Source: Nitrospinaceae bacterium (lineage in GTDB: Bacteria; Nitrospinota_A; UBA7883; JAJDBK01). From it: a DNA stretch of 64,000 nucleotides. Under the pieces are notes generated by a model that ran no database searches, was not told the DNA's origin, and was given only the letters and a program-made list of their open reading frames with translations. Where the stretch lies: contig JAJDBK010000020.1 in NCBI GenBank assembly GCA_029261405.1, forward strand, positions 1-64,000, read 5' to 3'. Positions 17,603 through 26,907 of this stretch are shown here, piece after piece (position 1 is the first letter of the stretch; every line of letters begins with the position of its first letter). The translations under genes and the position numbers were made by a program.

Positions 17603-18514
17603 TTAATCGCTACCGGCTAAGGTTTTGCCCGCTAACCTGAAGAAGAGGTCTTCCAGGTTTGAGGCTCGCACGACTGGTTTTCGCTCAACCGCTCCCTCAA
17701 TGGTTTTATTTACCATCTCCGGGTTTGAAGTGTATACGGAGTAGAGGCCGTCCAGCTTCTCGAACGGTTCGCCAAGTTTTTCAAGGATCGGCTCTACTGG
17801 TTCGCGCGCCGTAAACTCCACGACATGCGTTCCCACTTTCGACTCCACCAGATCAGAAGGCGTGCCGGTCATCAGTATCTTTCCGTCGTCCATCAGGGCC
17901 ACGCGGTCGCACAACTTCGCCGCCTCATCCATATAGTGGGTGGTCAGCAGAATCGTCACCCCCTTCTGTTTAAGCTCTTTCATCTTGCCCCAAATCAAAC
18001 GCCGGGCTTGCGGGTCGAGGCCGGTGGTCGGCTCGTCGAGAATCAGTATTTTCGGATTGTTGATAAGCGCGCGGGCGATTATAAGTCTTCTCACCATGCC
18101 ACCGGACAACTCACGGATGTGGGTATCTTTCTTCTCATCCAGATGAAAAAACAGAAGTAGCTCTTCCGTTCTGGATCGGGCGGCCTCACCCGAAATACCG
18201 AAATACCTTGCGTAGATAACAAGATTTTTTACAACGGAAAGGTCATTGTCAAGACTGCTCTCTTGCGGAGCGTAACCGATGGCCGCCTTGATGGCCCGAT
18301 CATCGATCCCCGCTATCAGGCCATCGACGGTGATCTCCCCTCCAGATACGGGCGCCAGTCTCTGAATCATCTTCATCACCGACGTCTTGCCAGCTCCGTT
18401 CGGGCCGAGGAAGCCGAAACACTCACCTCTATCGACCGAAAAATCGACCGAATCAACAGCGGTAAAATCGCCGTATCTCTTGACGACGTTTTTTCCGTCA
18501 ACGATGACGTTCAT
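17603..18514 (-). CDS. ABC transporter ATPase (NodI-like)
   Basis: About 303 residues. Walker A is GPNGAGKTS, the signature motif is LSGGMVRRL, Walker B is ILILDEPTTGLDP and the switch histidine is in TTHYMDEA. The C-terminal extension of about 80 residues (VVEFTAREPVEPILEKLG) is typical of the DrrA/NodI group. The ATG at 18514 was chosen; a TTG two codons upstream is also open, and neither has a strong ribosome site. It lies 18 bp after the transaldolase gene in the same orientation. Confidence 0.92.
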   Translation of the reverse strand: MNVIVDGKNVVKRYGDFTAVDSVDFSVDRGECFGFLGPNGAGKTSVMKMIQRLAPVSGGEITVDGLIAGIDDRAIKAAIGYAPQESSLDNDLSVVKNLVIYARYFGISGEAARSRTEELLLFFHLDEKKDTHIRELSGGMVRRLIIARALINNPKILILDEPTTGLDPQARRLIWGKMKELKQKGVTILLTTHYMDEAAKLCDRVALMDDGKILMTGTPSDLVESKVGTHVVEFTAREPVEPILEKLGEPFEKLDGLYSVYTSNPEMVNKTIEGAVERKPVVRASNLEDLFFRLAGKTLAGSD

Positions 18515-18532
18515 GGGCAAGGGGGTGAAAAA

Positions 18533-19180
18533 TCAGGCTTTGGGAACCTTCTCCCAGTCTTTTAGAAACTGCTCGATTCCCCGGTCTGTGAGCGGGTGTT
18601 TTGTCAGTTGCTGGATCACTTTTAGCGGCACAGTGGCCACGTCCGCCCCCATTCTGGCGGCTTGCAGAAAATGAAGCGGGTTCCGTATCGAAGCTACAAT
18701 CACCTCCGACTCCAACCCGTAATTTGTGTAGATTTCGAGGATCTGCGCCACTAACTCCATGCCGTCGTGGGATATATCGTCGAGCCTGCCGACAAAGGGT
18801 GATACATACGTTGCGCCAGCCTTCGCCGCCAACAGAGCCTGGGGCGCTGAGAAGATCAGCGTGACGTTGGTTTTTATCCCCTCAGCGGTGAGCGCCTTGG
18901 TGGCTTTTAAACCCTCTTCTGTCATCGGTATCTTCACTACTATGTTGGCGTGAGTCTTTGCGGTGATCCGGGCTTCTTCGATCATTCCATCCGCCGCAAG
19001 CGAGATAACCTCCACACTGATGGGCCCGTCCACCTCCGCCACAATCTCATTAACCACAGTGACCAAGTCTTTGCCGGTCTTTGCCACGAGCGAAGGATTG
19101 GTGGTTACACCGTCAACGACACCCAACTGGTTCGCCGTGCGAATCTCGTCGATATCGGCGCTGTCTATAAATAACTTCAT
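18533..19180 (-). CDS. Transaldolase, short (TalC/FSA-like) type
   Basis: A 215-residue class I aldolase of the short transaldolase family. The N-terminus [13 protein letters not shown] and the segment [13 protein letters not shown] are diagnostic. The Schiff-base lysine is in [11 protein letters not shown]. The region [14 protein letters not shown] completes the barrel. Members act either as transaldolases of the pentose phosphate pathway or as fructose-6-phosphate aldolases, and the sequence alone does not separate these. The gene is first in a minus-strand run with the ABC exporter. Confidence 0.93.
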   Translation of the reverse strand: MKLFIDSADIDEIRTANQLGVVDGVTTNPSLVAKTGKDLVTVVNEIVAEVDGPISVEVISLAADGMIEEARITAKTHANIVVKIPMTEEGLKATKALTAEGIKTNVTLIFSAPQALLAAKAGATYVSPFVGRLDDISHDGMELVAQILEIYTNYGLESEVIVASIRNPLHFLQAARMGADVATVPLKVIQQLTKHPLTDRGIEQFLKDWEKVPKA

Positions 19181-19320
19181 CGAACTATCTCCTTTATCCG
19201 GCCAATTTACAAGCCGGTTTCTATTTTTCCGTAGGCTCTACCATATCAAAAACCCTCCGGGTTAACCATTTAATCGTGCCGTGTTTCCCATGTTGTTTTC
19301 AATCGCTCAATCTGAATATG

Positions 19321-19342
19321 TTACAATTGTCGATTATTGTAA
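19321..19342. promoter_or_regulatory. Perfect 7-8-7 inverted repeat upstream of the carbamoyltransferase module
   Basis: TTACAAT, eight bases, then ATTGTAA form a perfect dyad 25 bp upstream of the DUF5989 gene. TTACAAT could itself serve as a -10 element, so a protein bound here would block transcription. It shares its geometry and CAAT/ATTG inner arms with the repeat at 11971-11992. Confidence 0.45.
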
Positions 19343-19366
19343 TCTGTTTGAGTAGAAGTTAAAACA

Positions 19367-19525
19367 ATGTCGAAACCATCCCTTATAAACGAATTCTGGG
19401 ATTTTTTAAAAGTTCGCAAGAAGTTCTGGCTCGCGCCGATCATACTGGCGCTGTTGCTTCTCGGCGCGCTGATAGTGTTTACCGAGGGTTCCGCCCTGGC
19501 GCCGTTCGTATACACCCTCTTTTAA
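19367..19525 (+). CDS. DUF5989-like small membrane protein
   Basis: A 52-residue protein from the ATG at 19367. It has an N-terminal amphipathic part (FWDFLKVRKKFWL), one transmembrane helix (PIILALLLLGALIVF) and a short C-terminal tail (APFVYTLF). The layout matches the DUF5989 family, which recurs next to NodU-type carbamoyltransferases and SxtJ proteins. It is the first gene of the three-gene unit; the carbamoyltransferase start follows 12 bp after its stop. Confidence 0.82.
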   Translation: MSKPSLINEFWDFLKVRKKFWLAPIILALLLLGALIVFTEGSALAPFVYTLF

Positions 19526-19537
19526 AGCCAGAGTCGA

Positions 19538-21379
19538 TTGGAAAAAGATAAACCGGTCTACGTCCTTGGCGTATCGGCTTTCTACCACGATTCTGCGGCG
19601 GCCCTGTTGCGTGACGGCGAGATCTTCGCCGCCGCACAGGAGGAGCGGTTCACCCGGATCAAACATGACGCGGACTACCCGGAAAACGCGGTTAATTTCT
19701 GCCTAGCGAAAGCCGGAATAACACCAGCGGACCTCTCTGTCGTGGCCTTCTACGACAAACCGTGGGTCAAGTTCGAGCGGATTCTAGAGACTCACCTCGC
19801 ATTTGCGCCTAAAGGTTTAAAGGCCTTCTTTGCCGCCATGCCGGTCTGGCTGAAGGAAAAACTGTGGACCCGCGACCAGCTCTATGACCGGCTGGAAGGG
19901 TTTGAAGGGAAGATAATATTTCCGGAACACCACGAATCGCACGCCGCCTCCGCATTTTACCCATCCCCATACGAAGACGCCGCCATAGTGACCGTCGATG
20001 GGGTAGGGGAATGGACCACCACCTCCATCGGTGTGGGTGAAGGAAACAGTCTTACACTCGAATATGAACTATCATTCCCGCACTCTCTCGGACTGCTCTA
20101 TTCGGCGTTCACCTACTACACCGGGTTCAAGGTCAATTCGGGTGAATACAAAGTCATGGGGCTGGCGCCTTACGGCGAACCGACCTATGTCGATCTTATC
20201 CTGGAAAACCTGATCGACCTTAAGAATGACGGTTCGTTCAAACTCGACATGAGCTATTTTAACTACTGCGCCGGGTTGACCATGACATCGGAGAAATTCC
20301 ACGACCTGTTCGGCGGTCCACCGAGAAAACCGGAGTCGCGTCTGGAACAAAAAGAGATGGACCTCGCCCGGTCGGTACAGGTCGTCACAGAAGAGGTCAT
20401 GATAAGGATTGCAAAACATGCGAGAAAGGTTACCGGCAAGAAACGATTGACCATGGCCGGTGGTGTGGCCCTCAACTGTGTGGCCAACGGGAAACTTCTG
20501 GCGGACGGTATCTTCGATGATATCTGGGTGCAACCCGCCGCCGGAGACGCAGGTGGAGCGCTGGGAGCGGCTTTGGTGGCCTGGCACAAGGTTCTTGGTG
20601 GCGCGAGAACTGTTGACAACAAGCGCGACCTCCAGAAAGGGACTTATCTGGGACCGGAGTACGACGATGAGAGTATTGGGAAGTTTCTCGACAAGGCTGG
20701 ATATCCATATATAAAGATGGACAGCGTGGATGAGCTTACCTCTGAGGTGGGCGGGCATTTAGCCGACGAAAAAGTCATCGGCTGGTTCTACGGACCGATG
20801 GAGTTCGGACCCCGCGCGTTGGGCGCCCGTTCGATAATTGGTGACGCGAGGTCGCCCAAAATGCAGTCGATCATGAACCTCAAAATAAAATACCGGGAGT
20901 CGTTCCGTCCTTTCGCCCCTTCGGTTTTACGGGAGCGGGTTGGCGACTTTTTCGATTTTAACGCAGACAGCCCCTACATGCTGATGGTGGCTCCGGTAAA
21001 CGAAGAACGAAGAATCGACATGACCGAGGAGCAAAAGAGCCTGTTTGGTATCGAAAAGCTGAATGTGCCACGGTCCGATATTCCCGCAATCACCCATGTC
21101 GATTATTCGGCCCGTATCCAGACGGTGGACGATTGGCGAAACGCCCCTTATCATCGGCTGATACAAAAATTTGACGAGATCACCGGCTGTCCTGTCATCA
21201 TAAACACATCGTTTAACGTTCGGGGCGAGCCTATAGTCTGCCGACCCGAAGAGGCGTATTTATGTTTTATGCGCACAGGTATGGACTACCTTGTACTTGG
21301 CTCGTATCTCCTTGAAAAAGCAGTCCAACCGCCGCTGGAAAACGATGGCGACTGGCAATCAGAGTTTGAACTGGACTAA
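19538..21379 (+). CDS. NodU/CmcH-family carbamoyltransferase
   Basis: A 613-residue O-carbamoyltransferase. The N-terminal Kae1-like domain begins VLGVSAFYHDSAAALL and contains EERFTRIKHD and the metal-site histidines of EHHESHAASAF. The C-terminal domain has the family block EFGPRALGARSI and NTSFNVRGEPIV. The enzyme transfers a carbamoyl group from carbamoyl phosphate to a hydroxyl of a sugar or secondary metabolite. The start is TTG at 19538, giving the usual N-terminus. Its conserved neighbours suggest a role in glycan decoration or a small-molecule pathway. Confidence 0.93.
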   Translation: MEKDKPVYVLGVSAFYHDSAAALLRDGEIFAAAQEERFTRIKHDADYPENAVNFCLAKAGITPADLSVVAFYDKPWVKFERILETHLAFAPKGLKAFFAAMPVWLKEKLWTRDQLYDRLEGFEGKIIFPEHHESHAASAFYPSPYEDAAIVTVDGVGEWTTTSIGVGEGNSLTLEYELSFPHSLGLLYSAFTYYTGFKVNSGEYKVMGLAPYGEPTYVDLILENLIDLKNDGSFKLDMSYFNYCAGLTMTSEKFHDLFGGPPRKPESRLEQKEMDLARSVQVVTEEVMIRIAKHARKVTGKKRLTMAGGVALNCVANGKLLADGIFDDIWVQPAAGDAGGALGAALVAWHKVLGGARTVDNKRDLQKGTYLGPEYDDESIGKFLDKAGYPYIKMDSVDELTSEVGGHLADEKVIGWFYGPMEFGPRALGARSIIGDARSPKMQSIMNLKIKYRESFRPFAPSVLRERVGDFFDFNADSPYMLMVAPVNEERRIDMTEEQKSLFGIEKLNVPRSDIPAITHVDYSARIQTVDDWRNAPYHRLIQKFDEITGCPVIINTSFNVRGEPIVCRPEEAYLCFMRTGMDYLVLGSYLLEKAVQPPLENDGDWQSEFELD

Positions 21380-21385
21380 AAAATC

Positions 21386-21781
21386 ATGGCGATAGGCGAG
21401 AGCAAACGGGAAATAAGAACGACATGGATCGGGTTTACCGTGATCTTTGCGGTGATCGGTTCCCTTCTCCTCTACAAGGGCGGGTCCGCATATCCATACT
21501 TTTACGGCGCATCCGTATTCTTTGCGATCTTTGCCGCTGTGGCGCCGCTGAAACTTCTGCCGCTCTACCGGTTATGGGTGAAATTCGCCATGGCTCTTGC
21601 ATGGTTCAATACACGGCTACTGCTCGGAATTGTCTTCTACCTGATAATCACACCCACAGGATTGCTGATGCGACTGTTGGGTAAGGATCTGCTCGATATC
21701 AAAATCGATAAAAATGCTGATACTTACTGGAAGAAGCGGGAAGAACAGCCGGACCTACCCAGCTACGAAAAACAGTTTTAG
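21386..21781 (+). CDS. SxtJ-family membrane protein
   Basis: A 131-residue protein with three predicted transmembrane segments (about 14-30, 38-60 and 78-99) and a charged C-terminal tail containing DADTYWKKRE-like residues. Size, order of segments and position directly after the carbamoyltransferase match SxtJ, first named in saxitoxin clusters but widespread in exopolysaccharide loci. Its role is unknown; it may hold the carbamoyltransferase at the membrane. The gene starts 6 bp after the carbamoyltransferase stop. Confidence 0.85.
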   Translation: MAIGESKREIRTTWIGFTVIFAVIGSLLLYKGGSAYPYFYGASVFFAIFAAVAPLKLLPLYRLWVKFAMALAWFNTRLLLGIVFYLIITPTGLLMRLLGKDLLDIKIDKNADTYWKKREEQPDLPSYEKQF

Positions 21782-21834
21782 TGACATTTATGGTGTGTGC
21801 CATTAAGTATTGTTCCCCTGTATATTGTGTATAG

Positions 21835-22773
21835 TTAGTTTGTAACCGGCTCCCCTTTTGTGAAATCCCGGATTGCTGGTTTGTTCAGAATCGAGGGCAG
21901 GCTTTCGAGAGGCGTAACCTCCGGCCTTACAAGCGCCAGATTGTCGAGCGTGATGACCTCCCCCTTCCTGATATCTTTTCCGGCGTAGACTCCTCGTCGC
22001 ATTATCGGCTTTTTTGCTACATCCGCCCGGATTTCATGTTTCGCCAAGGCCAACTCAACCATTCTTACCGACTCGACCAGTTCTGAAAGCTCTTGCGGGT
22101 CGGCGGAGATTGCGTTGTCGGGGCCGGGCAGATTCCTGTCCAGGGTGAAGTGTTTTTCTATCACCACTGCGCCGAGGGCTACAGCCGCTGTAGCCATGGT
22201 GATACCGAGGGAATGGTCTGAAAGACCTACCGGCAGGGAGAGCAGTTCTTTCAAACGGGGGATCATCGACAGACTGAAATCTTCCGGTTTTGCCGGGTAG
22301 TTTGATATGCAGTGCAATACGTTGATCGAACTTGCGCCCCCTTCCTTGAGCCAGTCAACCGCTCGTCTGATCTCATCCAGCTCAGCGCCCCCTGTGGAGA
22401 GAATAACGCGCTTCTTCTTCGCCGCCACAGCTTTGAGGAGCAGAGGGTTATTAACGTCCATAGACGCGATCTTGTAACCATCGGTATCGAGCTCTTCGAG
22501 CCGGTCAACCCAGTGAGTCGAAAACGGGGTGGAGAGAAAATCGATCTTGTTAGCCCGACAAGCCTCCCGCACTTTCCGGTGTCCCTCAAAGGATAACTCT
22601 ACGCTTTTGAAAATCGAATACTCTTCCCCGCCAGGAAAGTATAGATCATCGGCGTAGAAAGACTGCAACTTGACACCGTTCGCGCCCATTTCCGCCGCTA
22701 CAGAGACCATTTCTTCGGCCAGTTTATGGTCCCCACCATGGTTTAGTCCGATCTCGGCTATCACATAGATCAT
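21835..22773 (-). CDS. NeuB-family sialic-acid-type synthase
   Basis: A 312-residue synthase condensing phosphoenolpyruvate with an amino-hexose to a nonulosonic acid. The TIM barrel begins VIAEIGLNHGGD and includes VKLQSF, DFLSTPFS, the metal-site region GLSDHSLG and VIEKHFTLDRNLPGPD. The C-terminal antifreeze-like (SAF) domain is present (RRGVYAGKDIRKGEVIT). Whether the product is neuraminate, legionaminate or pseudaminate cannot be decided. It is convergent with sxtJ and no other nonulosonate gene is in the window. Confidence 0.88.
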   Translation of the reverse strand: MIYVIAEIGLNHGGDHKLAEEMVSVAAEMGANGVKLQSFYADDLYFPGGEEYSIFKSVELSFEGHRKVREACRANKIDFLSTPFSTHWVDRLEELDTDGYKIASMDVNNPLLLKAVAAKKKRVILSTGGAELDEIRRAVDWLKEGGASSINVLHCISNYPAKPEDFSLSMIPRLKELLSLPVGLSDHSLGITMATAAVALGAVVIEKHFTLDRNLPGPDNAISADPQELSELVESVRMVELALAKHEIRADVAKKPIMRRGVYAGKDIRKGEVITLDNLALVRPEVTPLESLPSILNKPAIRDFTKGEPVTN

Positions 22774-22834
22774 CTTCTATTTCTCTTTGCTCAATGAGTT
22801 ACAATAGATAACAGAATAACAGTGGTTGACTCTA

Positions 22835-24151
22835 ATGACTATTCGAATGCGGTTTCTGTTTTACCTTGCCTTGCTAACCCTGTTTACGCCTCTGTCCGTT
22901 CTTGGTGTGGTGGCACCGCCTGACGATGGTGGCAAGGTGGTTGTGGCCACTATAGAGGGCGCCATAAACCCGGCCTCGGCGGACTATCTATCCGGGGTGA
23001 TAGATAACGCTAACTCTTTGGCTACCATTGATGTCATCGTTATCGAACTCGACACCCCCGGAGGACTCGACACCTCCATGCGCCAGATAGTCAAATCTAT
23101 TCAGGGCTCTTCCGTGCCGGTCATCGTTTATGTATCTCCATCCGGCTCCCGCGCCGCTTCCGCCGGAGCGTTTATCACCATGTCGGCCCATGTGGCGGCC
23201 ATGGCGCCAGGCGCCAGCATAGGCGCCGCTACGCCTGTGAACATGGCGCCAACCGGTATGGATGAAACCATGAAAAAGAAGGTCACCAATGACGCGGCGG
23301 CCTATATCCGCTCCATAGCCGAAGCGCATGGGCGAAATGGTGAGTGGGGTGAAAAGTTCGTAAGAAAAGGCTCATCACTGACCGAAAAGGAAGCCCTTGA
23401 AAACAACGTTATCGATTATGTGGCGGACAATCTTGACGAACTTCTGGCGAAGGTTGATGGCGTGACCGTGAAAACCACTCGTGGTGAAGTTATCATTAAG
23501 TCGGCCAACGCCACTGTTGTAAGGATCGAAATGACGTGGCGCCAGCGACTCTTCGATACCATGGCAAATCCTAACATCGCTTATCTTTTGTTAATGCTTG
23601 GGTTTTACGGCCTGATTTTCGAGCTTTCAAATCCCGGCGCCATTCTTCCCGGAGTCGTCGGCTCGATAGCCCTTGTCCTTGCTCTCTATTCGCTACAGGC
23701 GCTTCCCATCAATTATGCGGGTGTACTGCTTATAATCATGGCTTTAGTGATGTTCATGCTGGAGATATGGATACCGAGTTTCGGGCTACTTACGCTCGGA
23801 GGTCTGATGGCGTTGATCGGAGGCTCTCTCATGCTTATCGATTCGCCGGAGGAGTATATGAAGATAAGCCTCGCCGTTATCATACCGACAGCGCTTTTCT
23901 CCAGCGGGTTCAGCTTTTTTCTGGTAGGGGCCGGGATCAGGGCGCAATACAGGAGAGTCACCACGGGTAAAGAGGCCATGATCGGATCAAGAGGTGTGAC
24001 GCAAACCGGAGTCGCCTGTGATTCGCCGGGCCAGATTCTCGTGCAAGGTGAAGTGTGGAACGCCATCTGCGAGTCGCAACCTGTAGGGGAAAATTGCAAC
24101 GTAGAAATAACCGGTTGCGACGGGCTGACCCTGATTATTAAAGAGATTTAG
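22835..24151 (+). CDS. NfeD-family membrane-bound serine protease (long form)
   Basis: About 438 residues: a signal or anchor sequence, a ClpP-fold protease domain, a multi-helix membrane region (about 245-370) and a C-terminal NfeD OB-fold domain. The catalytic serine lies in SAGAFITMSAHVAAMAPG. The dyad lysine is in the VRKGSSLTEKEALE region. Relatives cleave stomatin-like partners and act in membrane quality control. No stomatin gene is adjacent. Starts at 22826 (TTG), 22835 and 22847 (ATG) are possible. The stop TAG uses the first base of MITE copy 2, so the element inserted at the very end of the gene. Confidence 0.9.
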   Translation: MTIRMRFLFYLALLTLFTPLSVLGVVAPPDDGGKVVVATIEGAINPASADYLSGVIDNANSLATIDVIVIELDTPGGLDTSMRQIVKSIQGSSVPVIVYVSPSGSRAASAGAFITMSAHVAAMAPGASIGAATPVNMAPTGMDETMKKKVTNDAAAYIRSIAEAHGRNGEWGEKFVRKGSSLTEKEALENNVIDYVADNLDELLAKVDGVTVKTTRGEVIIKSANATVVRIEMTWRQRLFDTMANPNIAYLLLMLGFYGLIFELSNPGAILPGVVGSIALVLALYSLQALPINYAGVLLIIMALVMFMLEIWIPSFGLLTLGGLMALIGGSLMLIDSPEEYMKISLAVIIPTALFSSGFSFFLVGAGIRAQYRRVTTGKEAMIGSRGVTQTGVACDSPGQILVQGEVWNAICESQPVGENCNVEITGCDGLTLIIKEI

Positions 24152-24312
24152 GAGTCTGTCGGACTTAGGGGTTCGTTCGCGAAAAAGTCTGGTTTTGAGT
24201 CAGATTTATTGCACTTTTGAGGTGAATAGTGGACCTATTCGCCGAAAAAGGGCGGAAAATCTGGCCAAAACCGGGCTTTTGCAGCAGAATCACCCTAAGT
24301 CCGACAGACTCC
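24151..24312. mobile_element. MITE-like non-autonomous element, copy 2 (162 bp)
   Basis: Terminal inverted repeats GGAGTCTGTCGGACTTAGGG (24151-24170) and its complement (24293-24312) enclose a body homologous to copy 1 in opposite orientation. TA flanks both ends, consistent with a TA target duplication as made by IS630/Tc1-type transposases. It contains no ORF. It could also act as a two-way terminator between the convergent nfeD and zinc-ribbon genes. Confidence 0.85.
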
Positions 24313-24320
24313 TAGACTGG

Positions 24321-26903
24321 CTATTCACTCCATGGAAGTTCATAAAGTCCCACCGACAACCCTGAAGCTATAAACAGCGCTTTCTGATCCTCCAGATATT
24401 TGATTTCCGGTTCGTTGGTGAAATCGCCAATGGTGGTAAAGTCGGCGTTACCCAGTCCGTGACTCAATGTTATAAGGAAAACCTTGACGCTGTCACCTCC
24501 CCGATTCTGGAACCCCACTGCGTAAATCGACTCCGCTTTTTCCGATAAAAGTCTCACATGGTCGAGACGGGGGCCGTTGTACGCCTTTATTGTCGTCCCG
24601 GAAAATTTATTGACCGCCATGACCTTTCCCTCCCCGGGGCATGTCAGAAGCGCGGAACGCATGACCACCCCCGCAAAATAGCAGTCGTCCGGGTAGTTGA
24701 AAGCCGTAGATCCGTCGGAGCGGTTTATCGCTTTTCGGGTCGCATGGATTAACGCCGATTTCTCCACTACAGGTTTTCTTACGGCCTTCCCCACTGCGGT
24801 CCATTTTCTCCTGGTGACGGGAAACCGGGTCAGGGCGATCTCGTTGTCTGAGGAGAGTATAAGTTCGTCACCCGAATACTGAACTTGCGGGAGTCTGAAA
24901 TTTTCGATCTTGGCGACTCGCTCACCACTGTTGGAGTTTAGTTCTATTATGACTACGCCATCGCCATCACCTGTCTGGACCAGGGTCGAACCGTTCTGGA
25001 AGTAGAGCCGGGTCACGTTTTGATCCATGATCGACTCCCAATCTTTTTTACCCGACCCTGAGTAGTAGGAGGTCACCTTCTTGCCGGTCGCCACTATGAC
25101 ACCCTTGGGATAAAAAACCGGGTTAACAACTGCAGGCTCTTCCAACTCAGCAAGCCAGGTTACGCTCCCCGTTATATTCGACACTCCCCCGATATAAGCC
25201 CCTTTGTTGTTCCGGCCAAAAATGGAGTAGGAGCTTGAATATGGATCGAAGAAAGCGTCGGTAATACCTGTAATTTTTGTGTTCCACACCACATCTCCGT
25301 TTTCGATCGCAAGGTTAGCTAAAAGACCATTGCGCACAACCACGACCCTTTTTCTATCCATGAAAGATTGTGAAGAGGTTTTTTCGACCAGCCACCTGGG
25401 AACAATAGCCACATAATCGCCCATACCGGCGCCTCTGAAGGAGGTTTCTGCGATGTAGGTGACGTAACCTTGTATGGCGTTCCAGTTCAATATAGAGGCG
25501 CCAGTCATGAGAAGAAGAGTAACGATTCCGATCATCTCTTTTCGCGCTGTATTTGATGTAACGACGATAGTTCCGGCCAGATGGTCGTGCCATCCACGAC
25601 GTTTTTTGTTGATGAGAACCTCAAGATAACCTATGGCGGGAATGATCGTGAGCAACGTCAGAAAAAGGTATCCGGTCCGAAGGATAGCCGATGGTTTGGC
25701 GATGGGAGAGCCGCTCTCGTCTAACACGCTTATTCCGGCAAGACGTTGCGCCGGTGTCGCTCCAAAACGGGAAAGGGGTAGATAGAAGTAGAGAAAAATG
25801 GTCGGCGCGCAGAGTGTAAGGAAAGCGATTTTCGACCCGGCCCTACTATCGTCGGGGAACATGAGCGTCAGCAGAAACAGGATAAACGAAATCTCCACAA
25901 GCTTTACCGAAGAGCGGAGAAAAAAACCGGCTGGTCCAACGTTGTTGTCGAACACCATCGCCTCTTTCGATTCGTCTTTGTTGACTGATGGTATACAGGC
26001 AGTGCAATATACCTCCCCCAAGTGGTTTTGGAAGCAGAGTTCACAAAGGCTTTTTCCGCAGGATTTGCAGACCCGCACCGCCATCGTGTCTGAATGAACA
26101 GCGCAGAAAGGAGAAGGATCCTCCCCGCTTCCCGGATCGTCAAGTCTTACCAGAGCGCCTTTGTCGAGCAGTAGCGTAAAAGCCCGTCTGGCGCTGTTGT
26201 TGTATTCGACGAAAAAATCGACCGGCCCCGCAGATGCGCCCTCCTGTTTTTCACCGCTCTGAACGTTAGTTCGTACAAGGGAAACGAGTTTTTCCAGTTT
26301 TCCGTTTTGTATAAAGAGCGTTTCGCTTCTAGGGTCACTTGAGCCATCGGGAGGTTTAGTTGTGGCTACAAAAAGTCCCTTGCTCCTACCCCGCAAGGCG
26401 GAGACGGTAATGAAGCTTGAGGAATCCTCCGGGAAAAAATCGGCGAATGCGAAGAGTGATTTTTTTTCGTTATAAAAAACACGCTGGTAGTTCTCCGCAG
26501 GGGACGACTCCATCTTCCTGTCGAGAGCGGCGACAAAACCCGCGCTTTTAAACAAAGCTGTAACCGCGATAAAATCCTCTTCCCGGACGGGAGTATCCTT
26601 CATTACAACCCGGCGAAACTTCACCGTTTTGCTTCTATAAAGAAGCTTAACCAAATCACCATAGATGATCTTACGCACGAAATATCGAACAGTTTCAATC
26701 GGTCCATAGAGCAGTTTCGATTTTTCCGCAAGTTTGACTTTGAGGTACGCGACCAGTCCCAGTCTTGTAAAGTCGATCCCGTAGAGGCCGGTTATGTCCA
26801 GCGCCAAACCCTCATGTTCAAACCTTGTGCGGCATATTTTGCAGTTGACCGAAGAGTCGTGCGTATCCTGTATCAATCCGCATCCGGGACAGAACTTTTC
26901 CAT
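24321..26903 (-). CDS. Zinc-ribbon/B-box/RDD membrane protein with C-terminal beta-propeller-like domain
   Basis: An 860-residue protein of unusual architecture. An N-terminal zinc ribbon has C5, C8, C21 and C24. A B-box-like finger follows (C267, H270, C279, C282, C287, C290, C300, C303). An RDD-type transmembrane domain spans about 325-450 with FGATPAQRLAGI, then another helix (about 456-475). The last 380 residues show repeated strands with GSVTW and GDVVWN patterns, like a PQQ-type beta-propeller. The N-terminal part is probably cytoplasmic and the propeller external. It lies 4 bp after the S2P gene, so the two are cotranscribed. Function unknown. Confidence 0.75.
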   Translation of the reverse strand: MEKFCPGCGLIQDTHDSSVNCKICRTRFEHEGLALDITGLYGIDFTRLGLVAYLKVKLAEKSKLLYGPIETVRYFVRKIIYGDLVKLLYRSKTVKFRRVVMKDTPVREEDFIAVTALFKSAGFVAALDRKMESSPAENYQRVFYNEKKSLFAFADFFPEDSSSFITVSALRGRSKGLFVATTKPPDGSSDPRSETLFIQNGKLEKLVSLVRTNVQSGEKQEGASAGPVDFFVEYNNSARRAFTLLLDKGALVRLDDPGSGEDPSPFCAVHSDTMAVRVCKSCGKSLCELCFQNHLGEVYCTACIPSVNKDESKEAMVFDNNVGPAGFFLRSSVKLVEISFILFLLTLMFPDDSRAGSKIAFLTLCAPTIFLYFYLPLSRFGATPAQRLAGISVLDESGSPIAKPSAILRTGYLFLTLLTIIPAIGYLEVLINKKRRGWHDHLAGTIVVTSNTARKEMIGIVTLLLMTGASILNWNAIQGYVTYIAETSFRGAGMGDYVAIVPRWLVEKTSSQSFMDRKRVVVVRNGLLANLAIENGDVVWNTKITGITDAFFDPYSSSYSIFGRNNKGAYIGGVSNITGSVTWLAELEEPAVVNPVFYPKGVIVATGKKVTSYYSGSGKKDWESIMDQNVTRLYFQNGSTLVQTGDGDGVVIIELNSNSGERVAKIENFRLPQVQYSGDELILSSDNEIALTRFPVTRRKWTAVGKAVRKPVVEKSALIHATRKAINRSDGSTAFNYPDDCYFAGVVMRSALLTCPGEGKVMAVNKFSGTTIKAYNGPRLDHVRLLSEKAESIYAVGFQNRGGDSVKVFLITLSHGLGNADFTTIGDFTNEPEIKYLEDQKALFIASGLSVGLYELPWSE

Positions 26904-26907
26904 CGGG

